Positions 10,989 to 22,739 of a stretch of DNA of 64,000 bases are shown one piece after another. The notes under the pieces are model-generated. The model searched no databases and was not told the origin of the DNA. It saw only the letters and a program-made list of their open reading frames with translations. Within the stretch, counting starts at the first letter, position 1. Each line of letters starts with the position of its first letter. Source of the stretch: Laccaria trichodermophora (Eukaryota > Basidiomycota > Agaricomycetes > Agaricales > Hydnangiaceae); the NCBI GenBank assembly GCA_018417955.1, contig JACTVC010000001.1, positions 4,650,001-4,714,000 of the forward strand, in the 5' to 3' direction. Made by a program: the position numbers and the translations under genes.

Positions 10989-11360
10989 ATCAACTAGAGT
11001 TTTGGAGTCCTTTCGTTGTCTATAGTGGTAACGCTCTGCAACCTCTACCTTGCCCCTTGCCGCATTTCATCTGTATAGAGCTAATATTGGTCTCTTGGTG
11101 CTGACCTCATTGCCATTCTTAAAAATTCCTGTTGCGTTCAACGATCCGGTGATGAAGATGTTCGACCTAAACAGAAAATGATGCACAAAGGATACAAGTT
11201 ACATGTACATGTATATAAGATTGGACAAGGCTGTGTCGAAATGGTATATAGCCTCTGGTTGAAAAAAGCTCGGTCACAAAGCCAATGGCACCAAGCCGAG
11301 ATTGGATTTCAATGTGGTTCAATCTAGTTTGCGTTAATCTAGAAGTTCAATCAGATCATG
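10989..11360. other. Convergent 3' intergenic region
   Basis: This lies between the stop codons of kelch 1 and kelch 2. No coding signal is seen. Confidence 0.6.
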
Positions 11361-12713
11361 TCAGGAGATGAGGGGAAAAAACCATCGCACCATGTCCGTA
11401 ATATCAACATAAATATCCCAAACCAAACTGTTCCCCCTTTGTCCCATAAGAAGTAGCCGGCCTCCCAAACACGCAGAACTTTGCAAGTCCTGATCCATAT
11501 CCCATATCTGTTTGCGAAGGCCAAGGCAAGTGATCGTCTCGTCCGGAGATGGGAGGTATTTCCAAACTTCAGGTATCAGCTCATCTTTTCCGTAAGGGAC
11601 CCACGCAACGATAAGGACGGCCAGTTGGTCAGACTCTGCATTCCGTTTTCTCTTGTCGCCGACTTGGGCTGGGAATGAACCCGAACCGCCAATGACGTGT
11701 AATTGGTACCACCGAACATTCTGAGGAAAGTTTCCGACGGTTTCTGTGATGGCATGGAACGTCTCATTCTGTGTGTGAAAGAGGACCATGTTGTATCCAG
11801 AGAAATGCATCGGCTAATGAAATCAAGAAGTCAGCTGAATGAATGTAATCTCAAGAGGAGCACTTACAGCCTTCTGAGTTATTCGACCCGGCGTCAAAAG
11901 TATCTTTTTGCCCCCGTATAATGAGACGGCTGCCGCACCAATGCCTGGTATTGCTGGAAGGCTTGCAGGGTAAGGTCTATCTTGAATAACCCATGTCCAG
12001 TCACCATTGGCATCGTATTCAACGACGCTGTATGATCGGAATGTTGTATCCGCAAGCGGCACCTCGTGTCCACCAAAGATATAAAGGCGGTTGCCAATTC
12101 CGACGGAAGCCGCATTTATGCGGGGTGTGACTGCACCGTCGACCTCCCACCAGAGGTAATGCTCAACGTCGATGATAATTAACGAAGAGACAGCTCTTCC
12201 GTCCTTATCACCTCCAAATAGTGTGACGAATTTGCGGTCGTGGGCGGTGAGAAAAGCACAGGATGGATGATCGAGGATGGGGAGAGCCTTCTTTTTTGCC
12301 TTACTGGGATTAGGCAGACCGTCGATATACAACAAAGCGTTCTAAAAAAAAAACAGAAATTCATGTTGGGTTCAAGCTGCAGCAGGATTGAATGGAATGG
12401 GGGGACGCACTGTGAGATTTGTCCAGCTCTTCGTCTCAAAATCCAACCGATAGAAATCAGAGGTGGAGGTTTGGCTATTCGGACGAACACCGCCATACAT
12501 GTACATGGATTGTCCACTGGGATCCCTGGCCAAGCTGGTCCAATCGCTGAATGGCGGTGGGTCTCCGCCAAGGGATTTTGTCAACCCGGAGTTTGTCGAG
12601 GTCGAGCTCAATGACTTCTGGGTTGAGCTTGGGCCCCTTGTGCGCTTCCGCACTGTTCGCCCACTGCTGCTGCGAGCACTGGCATGCGGCTCCTCTGAAT
12701 TTCCGTGGTCCAT
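11361..12713 (-). CDS. Kelch-repeat protein 2
   Basis: Exons in coding order, 12713-12411, 12341-11868 and 11813-11361, encode 409 residues. Introns are 69 and 54 nt (GTGCGT...TAG; GTAAGT...TAG). Blade motifs are 'YMYGGV', 'VTLFGGDKD', 'NRLYIFGGH', 'SLYGGKKILLTPG' and 'GGRLLLMGQ'. A basic KRKRN patch occurs in the same relative place as in kelch 1 and 3. It is clearly more diverged than the 1/3 pair. A relic of a GH5 5' end begins about 170 bp upstream, head to head. Confidence 0.85.
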
Positions 12714-12879
12714 TCCTAAGTGCTTAGAATTAGAAATAGATGGACGCCCACTTGTAAGGTACCGGTGTTACTGACATCGTTGTTCCTTGGTCGACTTGTT
12801 TCCCACCACACACTTGCAGATAAACACCCTTACCGATCCACCCACTTCGGCGCCCGTCTGAAGGGGTTCTTTACTCCTG

Positions 12880-13150
12880 TCAACGACGACAAGGCGAAAT
12901 GTCACTAGCTCTAGCATCGGAGAAGGTTTCAGAGGTCGAGGGTTGGTCGCGGCCAAAGACATCTGGAATTCGGATTCAAATTCTCAGCCCAACCAGATAG
13001 TTTCTAACATTCTATACCAGGATTTATACCCGTAATGCACACAATTGGTCGCGAACTGGAATGTGGGATTGGGAACGCACGGCGAATGGCTGGCGGGTGG
13101 CATTTTCTGAAGGTGGGTCGTGAGTCTCTCCAATAATTGCTGATTGACGG
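12880..13150 (+). pseudogene. Relic of GH5 sterylglucosidase 5' end
   Basis: Patches in order match the first two exons of the intact GH5 gene: a 'GTCAACGACGA' patch, 'GAGGTCGAGG', the segment coding near 'IPSYAHDW', and the 'GAAGGTGGGTCGT' donor region. Indels destroy the frame. The position relative to kelch 2 mirrors the better preserved copy beside kelch 3. Confidence 0.6.
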
Positions 13151-13264
13151 CTCGCTGTTCAGTTACAGTCCATCGCTGCCATTGATACTTTGGGATTTAT
13201 TCTACCCAGCTCGCCAGTGACCAGGCGGCCTTTTCTATAACAGGATGGTCGATGATCCCTTTCT

Positions 13265-13717
13265 TTGACGGGGGTCGATGGTGCTCTACCAAACTTCACG
13301 ACAGTCCCAGCTCCGGCAGTGTCGTGGTCACTGGTTGAGCTCGTAGGAGTTACCAGGGGAAGAAATCCCTCTTCCAGAGTGTATCAGGGGTTCATTTCAT
13401 TGTCTACTTTTACACTAAGAGCATTCTGCCCTCTGACCAACGAATCAATCGTTTTGCAGTCTTCGCCTAGGGTCCCTCCAAACAGAAGCGTCGACGGAAT
13501 GAGTTCCTCGTACATCCTCAACTCCAATCACCCACACGGAGGGAACGACGCAAACCATCTCGAAAGGGCGCCCACATATCCTTCACCCTCGTCGACAGAA
13601 GAAAAAGCCCCAAGCTTCCCTTCCGCCCCCTCGTTGGCTCAATTCTTGTACATACAAGCTTTTCTCCCTGTTGGACGTTTGGGGCAATATCATGTTAATG
13701 AGGTTGGAAAGCAATGA
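13265..13717 (+). CDS. Doubtful ORF, Ser/Pro-rich
   Basis: A 150-codon open frame begins with ATG; its second half is Ser/Pro/Asn-rich. No domain, intron or paralogue supports it. Its 3' end runs into a sequence shared with 1990-2130. It may be a fragment or chance ORF. Confidence 0.15.
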   Translation: MTGVDGALPNFTTVPAPAVSWSLVELVGVTRGRNPSSRVYQGFISLSTFTLRAFCPLTNESIVLQSSPRVPPNRSVDGMSSSYILNSNHPHGGNDANHLERAPTYPSPSSTEEKAPSFPSAPSLAQFLYIQAFLPVGRLGQYHVNEVGKQ

Positions 13718-13719
13718 AC

Positions 13720-13860
13720 TCCTTCCTTCAGCCGCGTTGGCGTTATCGCTCCATGGCTCTCTCATATCCTAGTCCTATTCATGTCGCGTTATCTTGCCTG
13801 TAAGTAGCTCATGCAATGCATCCTATCCCGAATTTGCTTCAAAAACCGGTGTATCATGGT
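13720..13860 (+). repeat. Dispersed repeat, second copy of 1990-2130
   Basis: About 140 bp containing 'CATGTCGCGTTATCTTGCCT' and 'TTTGCTTCAAAAACCGGT' occur here and at about 1990-2130. No coding capacity or terminal repeat is visible, so it looks like a piece of a local duplication. Confidence 0.55.
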
Positions 13861-13998
13861 GTCAAAAACTGTCTATTGCTTCGCTATGATTTAGACATAA
13901 AGCTTGTAACAAAGCCCGTCTACAAATCCAAAATGAGAACAAAAGGGTGGAGGGCAAAACGAATCCTGAATGATCCTCGAAGGGTATGGCCTATCAAA

Positions 13999-16900
13999 TT
14001 AAAGAAGGAAAAAGTAAACGAGAATCGCAGCAATCGCCACCAAAATCGACATGATCATCCCACCAAAATCACTCCTAAAGTCGTTAACTTCAAACGCAGG
14101 AGCCAGCGGAGGATCGAAAGAAACAATAATACTATGAAACTTGTCGAAGCTCGTGTCCTGACACACGATGAACAAGGTCTGCCGACTCTCATCATATCGA
14201 TGCTTATCACCCGGAGTCAACCCCTTGACAATGACTCTTCTCCCATGGGCCAACTGCGACGGCAGGAATATCTCCGTCTCGAGGGAGGTGAGAGCAGGGT
14301 GACCCGTCCTGGGAGGCTGGAAAACGCTCTCCTGCCCCTTTAGACGCGTTTGACTACTAGCCGGGTTTGGCATGGAGTGGACCCATGTGTAGGTGAAAGC
14401 CCCAGTGTTCATTTCATATTGGAAGTGGATGGGAATACCAGCCGTTTTCGCTGCGTAGGGTCTGACTATGGATGGTAAGATCCTGCCGCCGTTGTCGAGG
14501 GACGGCGCATCCTGCTCGTGATATAGCAGAGAGGGGGGCAATGCACGACCTCGGCTGAACCAAGAAAAGTTCTCTCCGTTCCAGTCGTCACCTCGTTGGT
14601 CATCGTTGGCGGGGTTGTAGTTCCATAATCTAAGGATTGAAACCAGGCTTAGAATCGATCAACCACTTTGAAGGTCACTCACGTAAAACCAACCAATGAC
14701 TGCTCAAGAGCTGTCATCAAAGCATCCATCATCCGAGCCTGCCACTTAAAGTCTCCCGTCTCAAAAGCTTCGCCTTTACTGTTCATCGTTATCAATGAGC
14801 CTCAGCAATCAAAGAAAAGAGAGTTGAGCATACTTCAGATCCATGGGCACTCCACACTCCCCAATTAGAACGGGTCTTTCACCAAGAGCATCATATGCCT
14901 TTTCAACGATGTTTCGAATTTGCAGAGTGTAGTTCTCTCTGGCACCTTTGTGACCCCAGTAAAACGTTTTCAGCGGAAACATTCCCTATTCCACAACGTT
15001 AGGTTGATCCTTGAGGGTGAAGAACGCCTTACCCTTGAGAGCCCTTGAACGTTGACTGTAAAGTCTCCATAGGCTTTGGTGAAAAGGGCGTTGAGGTCAT
15101 ACCTGTCAACCTATGTTAGCCGACGATGATGTCAATGACGTGAGCTACTTACCAGTGCGGTGCAAAAACCATGTTCGAAGGTTGATGCTCTGCTAAAGAC
15201 GTTGGACAGAACTATCATATTAATGTTAGTCAGCGCAGAAACGGCGAACGAGGGAGATAAACTAACCTCGTTGGGAATTGGCTCAACAAAAATGAGCTTG
15301 TCTGGAGATGTGACGGTGCGGACGCGCTCAGCCCACTGGTTCAAAAGAGGGTAGTAGAAGTCTGTGTACCAGTCGACCTGTAGCGCCATACAGTAAGACA
15401 GACCGTCGCAGATATCAATGCAGACAAAAAGCACTGACCTTCTTTCCAGTACTCGGTATTTTGCTGAAGTAGTTTTCCTGAAGAACAACAGGTTGATCCT
15501 TCACGTTGTCCCAGCCCCAGACATGATGGAGCTCCCACAAGCAACGACCATTCGTCGGGCCGTCAGGCTGCCATGCTTTGCGCTTGGATATATTGAGCAG
15601 AGTGGTCGACGTCTTTTTCGTAGGCATGGGGAATGAGCGGGTCCATGTTGAAACGAGGGTAGGGTGGCCAGCACCCAGCTGAAACGATTCGAAGGCGGAA
15701 GCTACGAAGGGGATTGAGAGAGGCATAGGTTGCAAGTGAAATCGACTTACGAACGTGTGACAGATGAAGGTCTGTGTTGTAGTCAAAGGCATGCAGCGAT
15801 GGTATTTCAATGTAGCCTCTATGCGGCTCGTTCATCATCTGTTGCATCTCTTCAGTGAAATTACCCGTGGAAGGACATCCGTAATTCTCACCTCAAACCC
15901 AAGGACACCTTCTAGATCCCCGACTGACTGAGCAACCAGTTCCCACATATCCAAGAAAGCGTTCTGTAAATATTGCTGAATGTTGACTTCTTTGCCGTAC
16001 CGATCTTTCACTAGCAACTTTGGGGCGTACGTGGCTCCTGCCCAGAAACACGTACTGGATTGTTACGATTGATCAGTGACGAAAGTTAAGAACATGAAAC
16101 AGTTGACTCACGCCATTGTGGCCGCGCTCAACTTCTGGTACCCACACGGCCATATACCACGCTCCGCTTCGACGTGCCCTCTGCCCCTCATCCCATGCAG
16201 CCAAGCGGCGCCCACTTCTTCAATGGCGCGTAAATCAAAGCCGACAGCCTCCAAGGTCCAGGCCGGCGCTCCTGACCCTCCAGAATAACGAGACCAGACG
16301 TCTTGATGAAGCGACACAAAAGCCGATATCCCGTAGTTTGGGAGTAAGGATAGAAGGTTTCGGAGATAGTCTAGATACTCCTTGTCGTATATTCCACTAA
16401 AACGAGGAATTAAGCAGCGGTAAAGAATGAGGGTATGACCACTTACGGTCCTTCGTGTTCGACTGCTTCCCATGTCACCAAAAATCGGACTGCCGTGAGA
16501 TTAGCGAGGGAGTTGAAACAAAGCGATAAGAAGACGCTTACTGAACGTCAACCCCCACCGGCGAAGACGCGCAAAATGCTCCGGAGCCTCTTCTAGTGGA
16601 AACGGGCGCCCAACGAAAGTGACAAACTTGTGGTCGCCCGGGAAGTTTTCGTGATCATGGTCGGCTGGACTTGAATAAAAAAGAATGTAATGGGCTTCCA
16701 GTAAGACTGAGTTACAACCCACCTCTTCGAAGACCCCGATAGGTTTACTCCTCGCAAGTTGCATACGCGCCCGTAAGCGTCTATGAAATGTCGCCCATGT
16801 GTTCTCAGTCCCCCAGTTCCGTTCTGCGACCAGTCGTGTGCGTATGAGGGTATAGATCCAGGTATATATGAAGGATTGTTCGAAGGGTGGGTGGGCTGAA

Positions 16901-17076
16901 AACCTGAACATGAACACCTGCTGTGCACGAAAACTAGGTGAAATACGAACCAGTGTTGGAGAGCGGCCTTTGGCCTCGACCTCTGCGACCTTCTCGGGCG
17001 CCACAGGCGGCGAGGTCGTGTCCTGTCGCTCATCGTCGACGAGGACAAACGAATCGAGACTGGATGAGTTGGGCAT
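13999..17076 (-). CDS. GH5 subfamily 12 sterylglucosidase/glucocerebrosidase-like enzyme (EGCrP2/Sgl1 type)
   Basis: Fourteen exons, all with GT-AG introns of 47-61 nt, encode 795 residues: 17076-16951, 16895-16723, 16669-16542, 16489-16447, 16396-16112, 16054-15892, 15838-15751, 15701-15439, 15377-15267, 15211-15153, 15102-15033, 14985-14834, 14778-14683, 14629-13999. The barrel starts near 'GRVCNLRGVNLSG'. The acid/base glutamate is in 'MMNEPHR' (about residue 310) and the nucleophile in 'LIGECGVP' (about 546). 'HQDVWSRYSGGSGAPAW' and 'LWNYNP' are typical of the fungal GH5_12 group, which cleaves ergosteryl glucoside or glucosylceramide. A C-terminal beta domain ends in a hydrophobic helix (about 776-795), suggesting a tail anchor; there is no signal peptide. 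Which lipid is cleaved cannot be told from sequence. Two decayed 5' copies lie nearby. Confidence 0.88.
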
Positions 17077-17399
17077 AGTGTTATGACGGGAAGTGAGTAC
17101 TAGTGAGTAGTAGTTAGTCAAGAGGAAGGTTGTACTCGGACATTTATTTGTACACCGCAAGTACACCGCCTCTTCAACACCTCTTTTTCTGGGAGTTCAC
17201 ATTTCGATACACGAATCTACATTCCTATGCTTACACTAAAGGTATCAATTACACAGCCCGACTTAAATAATCTCCCTTTCTGACCGCGACTCAAGTCGGC
17301 GAGACTCAGCCATCCTTGTCAACTCCAAGACCCTGAATGGACCGATATTACAGATAAAGCGCATTGGGGGGGCGAGGTAGAGGTCGCTGAGCATTACCA
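17077..17399. other. Intergenic between GH5 start and kelch-3 stop
   Basis: This holds the GH5 promoter region and the kelch-3 3' flank. No ORF of interest is present. Confidence 0.5.
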
Positions 17400-18832
17400 T
17401 CACGACGAACAGGACTCCAAAAAGCCTATTTGATCTATGTGTTGAATGAAAATTTGTTCGTTCCAAGGAATAAAATCACCACGCACCAGATCAGTAACCT
17501 CGACATAGATGTCCCAAAGATTCACTTCAGGCTTGTCGCGCCCTAAGAGAAATAAGTGTCCTTTTGTCGAGGCTATTCCTTGGAGGTCTTGATCCATGTC
17601 CCAGATCTTCTGACTAATGTTCAAACAGGTTATCTTGTCTTCAGGAAAGGGAAGATACTCCCAGAACTCTGGGATAAGGTCGTCAGTATTGGGGTAGGGT
17701 GTCCATCCGCAGATAATGACACGAGGGGTCGTCGAGGAGATTTGAGATGCGTCAGAGTCACGCTTTCGCTTCTTTCCCGCGAAGAGCTTTTCGGATACCT
17801 TACTGTGATTGACAACGTGTATTTGATACCACCAAATGTTCTGCGGGAAATCACCGACAGTAAGGGCGATATTGTGAAATGTCCTGTTTTCGCTGTGAAA
17901 AAAAAGAACATTCTCTTTGGAGAAATGAATGGTTTGCCCCTATTACATTGAAAAAGTAAAGTGAGTCAGTTTCCTTGAGGCATAAAGATTAGAGGTTGGG
18001 GAGACTCACGATGTTTGCTCTTCCAGGTGTTAGCAGGATCTGCTTGCCATTGTAAAGGGAGACTGCATTCGCGGAAAGTGCGAACGGCCACGAAGGCAAC
18101 TCTGACCCATCTGGGTAACAGGCATGCCGGTCGCGCTCTACCCACCGCCATGCACCATCTGCATATTCGATGATTGAATAGGACTTGAGGATCACGTCAT
18201 CCTGTAAACCTCCGAATATGTAGAGGCGGTTTTTAATTGCGACCATTGTTGGGGAGAACCTCGAGATCACGGGGATACCTTCGGGTCGCACCCACCACCA
18301 GGAATGCCGGTCAACATCAATGGCGATGAGAGAGGAGGACCGCTTTGACTTGGCTTGATCATACCCACCAAAAACCATCAAAAAATTCCGGTCGTTCAAG
18401 CTGATGAACGCGCATGCCGCATGTTGAAGCGCTGGAAGCTTCTCACCCTGCAAAAGCTTTGAGAATGGGTCATAGGGGTTGGTGAAGTACAGCATATCCT
18501 GAAATACGCAGTTGAATCAATCTCTCTTATTTACTTGAGTGAGCGCCTACCGTGAGGTCCTGCCACTCCATTGACGCGAGGTCGAGTGAAAATAAGTCGG
18601 CGGTGTACTTTCCATTGCTTACAACACCAGGTAGTACCCCACCATAGAAGTAAATTCTTCCGTTGGTACAGTCCTGAGCCCAGGACGAGAAATCATTGAA
18701 GGGGGCTGGATCCCCCTTCAGAGCTAAAATCTTTGACGCGTTGATGCGCCGTGCAATCGGTCCGCCAGTACGATTTCGTGCCAATCGATTCCTATCGCGC
18801 TCTTGCGCCTGCTGGGAGCTTTCGGCATTCAT
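17400..18832 (-). CDS. Kelch-repeat protein 3
   Basis: Exons in coding order, 18832-18551, 18498-18010 and 17939-17400, encode 436 residues. Exon 2 has the same length (489 nt) as in kelch 1, and the proteins are closely similar. Blade motifs are 'YFYGGV', 'LMVFGGYD', 'RLYIFGGLQDD' and 'SLYNGKQILLTPG'. A KKRKRDSD basic patch is present. Introns are 52 nt and 70 nt, GT-AG. The final exon extends further than in kelch 1 ('FLESCSS' end). The start codon is about 130 bp from a head-to-head GH5 pseudogene, repeating the kelch 2/GH5-relic layout. Confidence 0.87.
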
Positions 18833-18959
18833 CTTGATGCGCTGTACGACGGGCGACGTTAGAACTAGACGATGTGATGGTAAGTGGAATGCTTCTCAAC
18901 AAGTCAAAATAATTGCAAAATAACGTCTTATTTCATTTTCCTCTTGACCAACTCTTACC

Positions 18960-20030
18960 CAGCTCTTACCAAACTCTTACCAACTACTCACAACCCATCC
19001 GGTCTCCGTCGTTTGACCTCGTCAACGACGGCCGAAAAAACACGACCTCGCCGCCTATGGCGCCCGAGATGGTAGCGGAGGTCGAGGCCAAAGACCGCTC
19101 TACAACACTGGGTATTTCTCCTAGTTTTCATGCGCAACAGATGTTCATGTTTAACTTCTCAGCCGACCCACCCTTCAAATAATTCTTTCTACATACCTGG
19201 ATCTATACCCTCATACGCACACGATCGGTCGCGTAACGGAGCAGGGAGATCGCGAAGACGCAGACGACGTTTCATCGACGCCTAGGCCCTACGGTCGCGT
19301 CTGCAACTTACGAAGAGTGAACTTATCGGGGCCTTCGAAGAGGTGGGTTGTAACTCTGTTTCAATTGGCTCACTGGAAGCTCATTACTATTCTGTTTTGT
19401 CCAAGTCCAACCGACGATGACCACGAAAATTTCCCGGGTGACCGCAAGTTTGTCACCTTCTTTGAGCGGCCGTTTCCACTAGAGGAGGCTCCGGAGCATT
19501 TTGCGCGTCTTCGCCGGTGGGGGTTGAAGTTTCTCGGTGAGCGTCTTCTTCTCCCATTGTATTAACTCCCTTGCTAACCTCATGACAGTTCGATTTCTGG
19601 TGACTTCGGAAGCGGTCGAACATGAACGACCATATGTACGTGGTCATATCCTCATTCTCTACCGCCGTCTAACTTCTCGTCTTGGTGGCATTTACAACAG
19701 GGAGTATCTAGACTATCTCCGAAGCCTTCCACCTCTACTGCCAAACTACGGAATATCGACTTATGTGTACAGTGTCGCTGGATCAAAACGTCTGGTCTCG
19801 TTATTCTGGAGGGTCAGGATTGCCAGCCTGGACCTTGGAGGCCGTCGGATTCGATTTACGCGCCATTGAAGAGGTGGGCGCCGCTTGGCTGCTTGGGGTA
19901 AGGGGAGAGGGCACGCCATGTGGGTACCAGAAGTTGAACGCGGCCACAATGACGTAAGTCAATGTTTCGCGTCCTGAAGCTTCGTCACTGATGAATCGTA
20001 ACGATGCAGTACGTGTGGAAAATTGCATGA
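18960..20030 (+). pseudogene. Truncated GH5 sterylglucosidase copy (5' third)
   Basis: The sequence follows exons 1-5 of the intact GH5 gene, introns included, ending just after the 'CGYQKLNAATM' exon junction at about 19950-20030. The initiator ATG is not conserved, exon 2 has several indels, and the catalytic 'NEP' and 'GEC' exons are absent. It is clearly non-functional, and better preserved than the relic at 12880. Confidence 0.85.
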
Positions 20031-20473
20031 TTTGCGCACATTCATCGTCGCGCTCAAACAGAACATCTCAGAATCAAGCATCATGTTTCGCACAACCGTC
20101 ACCCTGGCGCCGAGGTGGATGATATCAAGAAAAGAGTCATGAGTTACTTGGCACTGTGAAGAACGGCGATGGCGAAGAAAACATCGGACAACGTTGAGTA
20201 ACCCTAGGACGGTGTGTAACAACGGCCGTTACTATTATGTTATAAGGAGCTTTTGTCGGTGAACTCGCACCAAGTGTGAATTGTGGAGGAGGCAATGTAG
20301 TTTCTATCTGTCATACGAATCTTGAAACTATCTAATGACCGAAGTTGCTATCGTAAGAAACTGTCATCAGCCCGACCTTCGAGGTATCGAAGAGTTGATG
20401 ATCGAGAATGCGACGATAAAGATTCCTCGACCAGGTGACAGAAAAATGGAACAAGTAGTAAGTATGTATGGCA
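20031..20473. other. Intergenic
   Basis: Lies between the GH5 pseudogene and the F-box stop codon. Nothing coding is recognised. Confidence 0.5.
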
Positions 20474-22024
20474 TCAACCTTCACTCAACGAATCAAGATT
20501 GACCGGGGTACACCCGATGGAAACTGTCTTCATTCCCGGACACATCAGTGCAATCTCTTTGAGAAACTTCCTCTTCGCTGGCTCCATGGCGACATTCAAA
20601 GGGGGTTCAGGGTAAATGAGATGCTGCAGTCCCGGAAACTGCACCACGAAATGAGGTATCACATCCACCACCTCTTTCTCCCAAGACCGACAAAGTTCTA
20701 GCTCGAGGGTGGTTATCCCCTTGAGAGCTGCAAGTGGACCGCTCGGGGAGCCATCATGGCCTCGCGATGCATGCTTATCGAACCACTGGATTGGACGAGG
20801 ACCCCAAAAAGACAGGTTCAGAGTCGTGAGCGAGGGAGTGCAGTGAGGAAGTAAGACCAGGACTTCGTCGAAGATGTCATAGTCAGGAGCTGCTAGCCCG
20901 TGGTCGACATCCGACACTATATTCAATGATTTCAGTTGTTTGCAAGGGTATTTACGATCCAGGAGCCATATGATCAACTCAGGACAGGATATCAGTGTTT
21001 CCAAAGCTGGAAGCAGATTCCGACGACGATGGTTATTCTTTGGGACAAGGCCATAGAGATCCAAGCCGACAATGGAAGGATGTCGGGTCAAGAACTTGAC
21101 TATATCATTGAAGCAGATTGTGTGCCGTTCCATGACACCATTGCAGGTGAGCTGGAATCTGGATAGGGAAGGGAGAGCGAGCTTTAAGAGGAGATCGCAA
21201 CACGTGCTTGCGGATATGTGGTCGGTCTCAAAAGAAACTTCGAGAAGGGTCTGAGAGTTGGTTTGGAGTGTGGAAGTGGTCCAATCGAGGAACTCGGGTT
21301 GCAAAAGCATCGGGGAAAGTGCATGGAAACATTGCAAGACACTGGAGTGGGGGCTACTGCCCTGACGTGTTGAGTTCTGAGGAACAGTAGAGAGAATGGT
21401 GCGCTCAGGCTTGGCGGCAAATTTTGGTAGATTCCTTAGTCGACCGCTGATATTTTTAACGATGGGAAGCTGCAAAAGGGCAGCACAGAGAGATAATGTG
21501 TTGGTTGATGAGGCGTCAACTTGAATTGACTCAAAAGATGGTGAAACCATATCTCCGGCCACATAAAAATAGCGGCACTGTTTGGAGAGAACGATATCAA
21601 AAAGCCTTATAACCTCCCTCGTCCATCGATCGAATACACCATCTTTATTGAATGCGAAGGTTAACGGCATGAAGAAGGTGAACATTAACGTGCTCGGCAT
21701 GCGGGAGACGAGCCTATTAAAGCTCTGTACTTCTGGAAGAAGTCTATCCCTGTCATGATTGAGGCCAATGATGAAAGATGTGGCATGATCAACGAACAGC
21801 GCAATCCGAAGCGCACGCAGGAGATGTGCTGGCGATTGTCGCAGATAAAGGCACTTGGTGCTGACAAGGTTGGCTCGAGTGAAGACGACGGGTAGTACCA
21901 GGAAGTGGAATTTCCTGCACGTCATGCTAAGCTGGATAAGGGACTCATCGTCAAGCTGGTCAACGATTTCAGCGAGAAGCTCGTCCGGAAGATCGGGTAA
22001 TCTCGCTACATCGGATGGTGGCAT
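20474..22024 (-). CDS. F-box protein (subfamily B, divergent member)
   Basis: A single-exon ORF of 516 residues starts with the ATG giving MPPSDVARL. The F-box is at about residues 9-48 (LPDLPDELLAEIVDQLDDESLIQLSMTCRKFHFLVLP). The rest is leucine-rich and follows its paralogues: 'LDWTTSTLQTNSQTL', 'ITTLELELCRSW' and 'ALMCPGMKTVSIG'. It is the most diverged of the subfamily B copies. It is head to head with the gene at 22740. The predicted role is substrate selection for an SCF ubiquitin ligase; the target is unknown. Confidence 0.85.
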   Translation of the reverse strand: MPPSDVARLPDLPDELLAEIVDQLDDESLIQLSMTCRKFHFLVLPVVFTRANLVSTKCLYLRQSPAHLLRALRIALFVDHATSFIIGLNHDRDRLLPEVQSFNRLVSRMPSTLMFTFFMPLTFAFNKDGVFDRWTREVIRLFDIVLSKQCRYFYVAGDMVSPSFESIQVDASSTNTLSLCAALLQLPIVKNISGRLRNLPKFAAKPERTILSTVPQNSTRQGSSPHSSVLQCFHALSPMLLQPEFLDWTTSTLQTNSQTLLEVSFETDHISASTCCDLLLKLALPSLSRFQLTCNGVMERHTICFNDIVKFLTRHPSIVGLDLYGLVPKNNHRRRNLLPALETLISCPELIIWLLDRKYPCKQLKSLNIVSDVDHGLAAPDYDIFDEVLVLLPHCTPSLTTLNLSFWGPRPIQWFDKHASRGHDGSPSGPLAALKGITTLELELCRSWEKEVVDVIPHFVVQFPGLQHLIYPEPPLNVAMEPAKRKFLKEIALMCPGMKTVSIGCTPVNLDSLSEG

Positions 22025-22739
22025 TGAAAGCAAAGAAGGGGGAAGTTGTTTAGAAGAGAGGCATGTCGAGCCTGACCCACAGGTTTGATCAGGGGGAGGC
22101 GATGCGCGTCTAAATTCTAATTGCTGGCAAAGTCACATGCGAGATTGCGAACACTCAAAAGCTCGGACTCCCGCCCGATCTTGCTTGAACTTTGGAAGGG
22201 GTCAAGCCTACCTGATCCTCGGAGCAAACTTATGACGCACCCTGATCAAGCCTTTCCCCTCCTCTGTTTTGTTTGCAATACACGGCGACGTGATTGATGC
22301 AACAAATCTTGAATCATCTTGAGACTTGTTGTGCTTTACTTGATCGAACAAATGACTGGCAACTTGTTGCCAGCATGAGAATGTGGATGAACATTGCCGA
22401 CATGAGATTCAACTTGAAGTACATATGTAGATCCCAAAAAAAAATCCTAAACGATGGTCTCAATGCTCCATATCATGAAATATATGAATTCAATGAACTC
22501 ACGGGATGGATTTATGTAAAAGGCCACCGAGTTCTCAGTTGATCATACTGTCGGAATTAAAGGTCTGTGACGGTGGAGGGCAAAGTGTGCCACCTTTACA
22601 GCCTCGTGACTTCAATTCTTCCCTAATTCTTCCACCTGACCTCGACTGAAACTGCTTTTGAATGCTTTTTCAGATGCATCTTGGCTGCATCGCCTCGGAA
22701 TCTAGTGCTGTGCCGCGAAAAATTGCCTGTCGCTCTTCG
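22025..22739. other. Bidirectional promoter region between two F-box genes
   Basis: About 715 bp separate divergent start codons. The frame of the right-hand gene is open for 26 codons before its chosen start. Confidence 0.4.
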
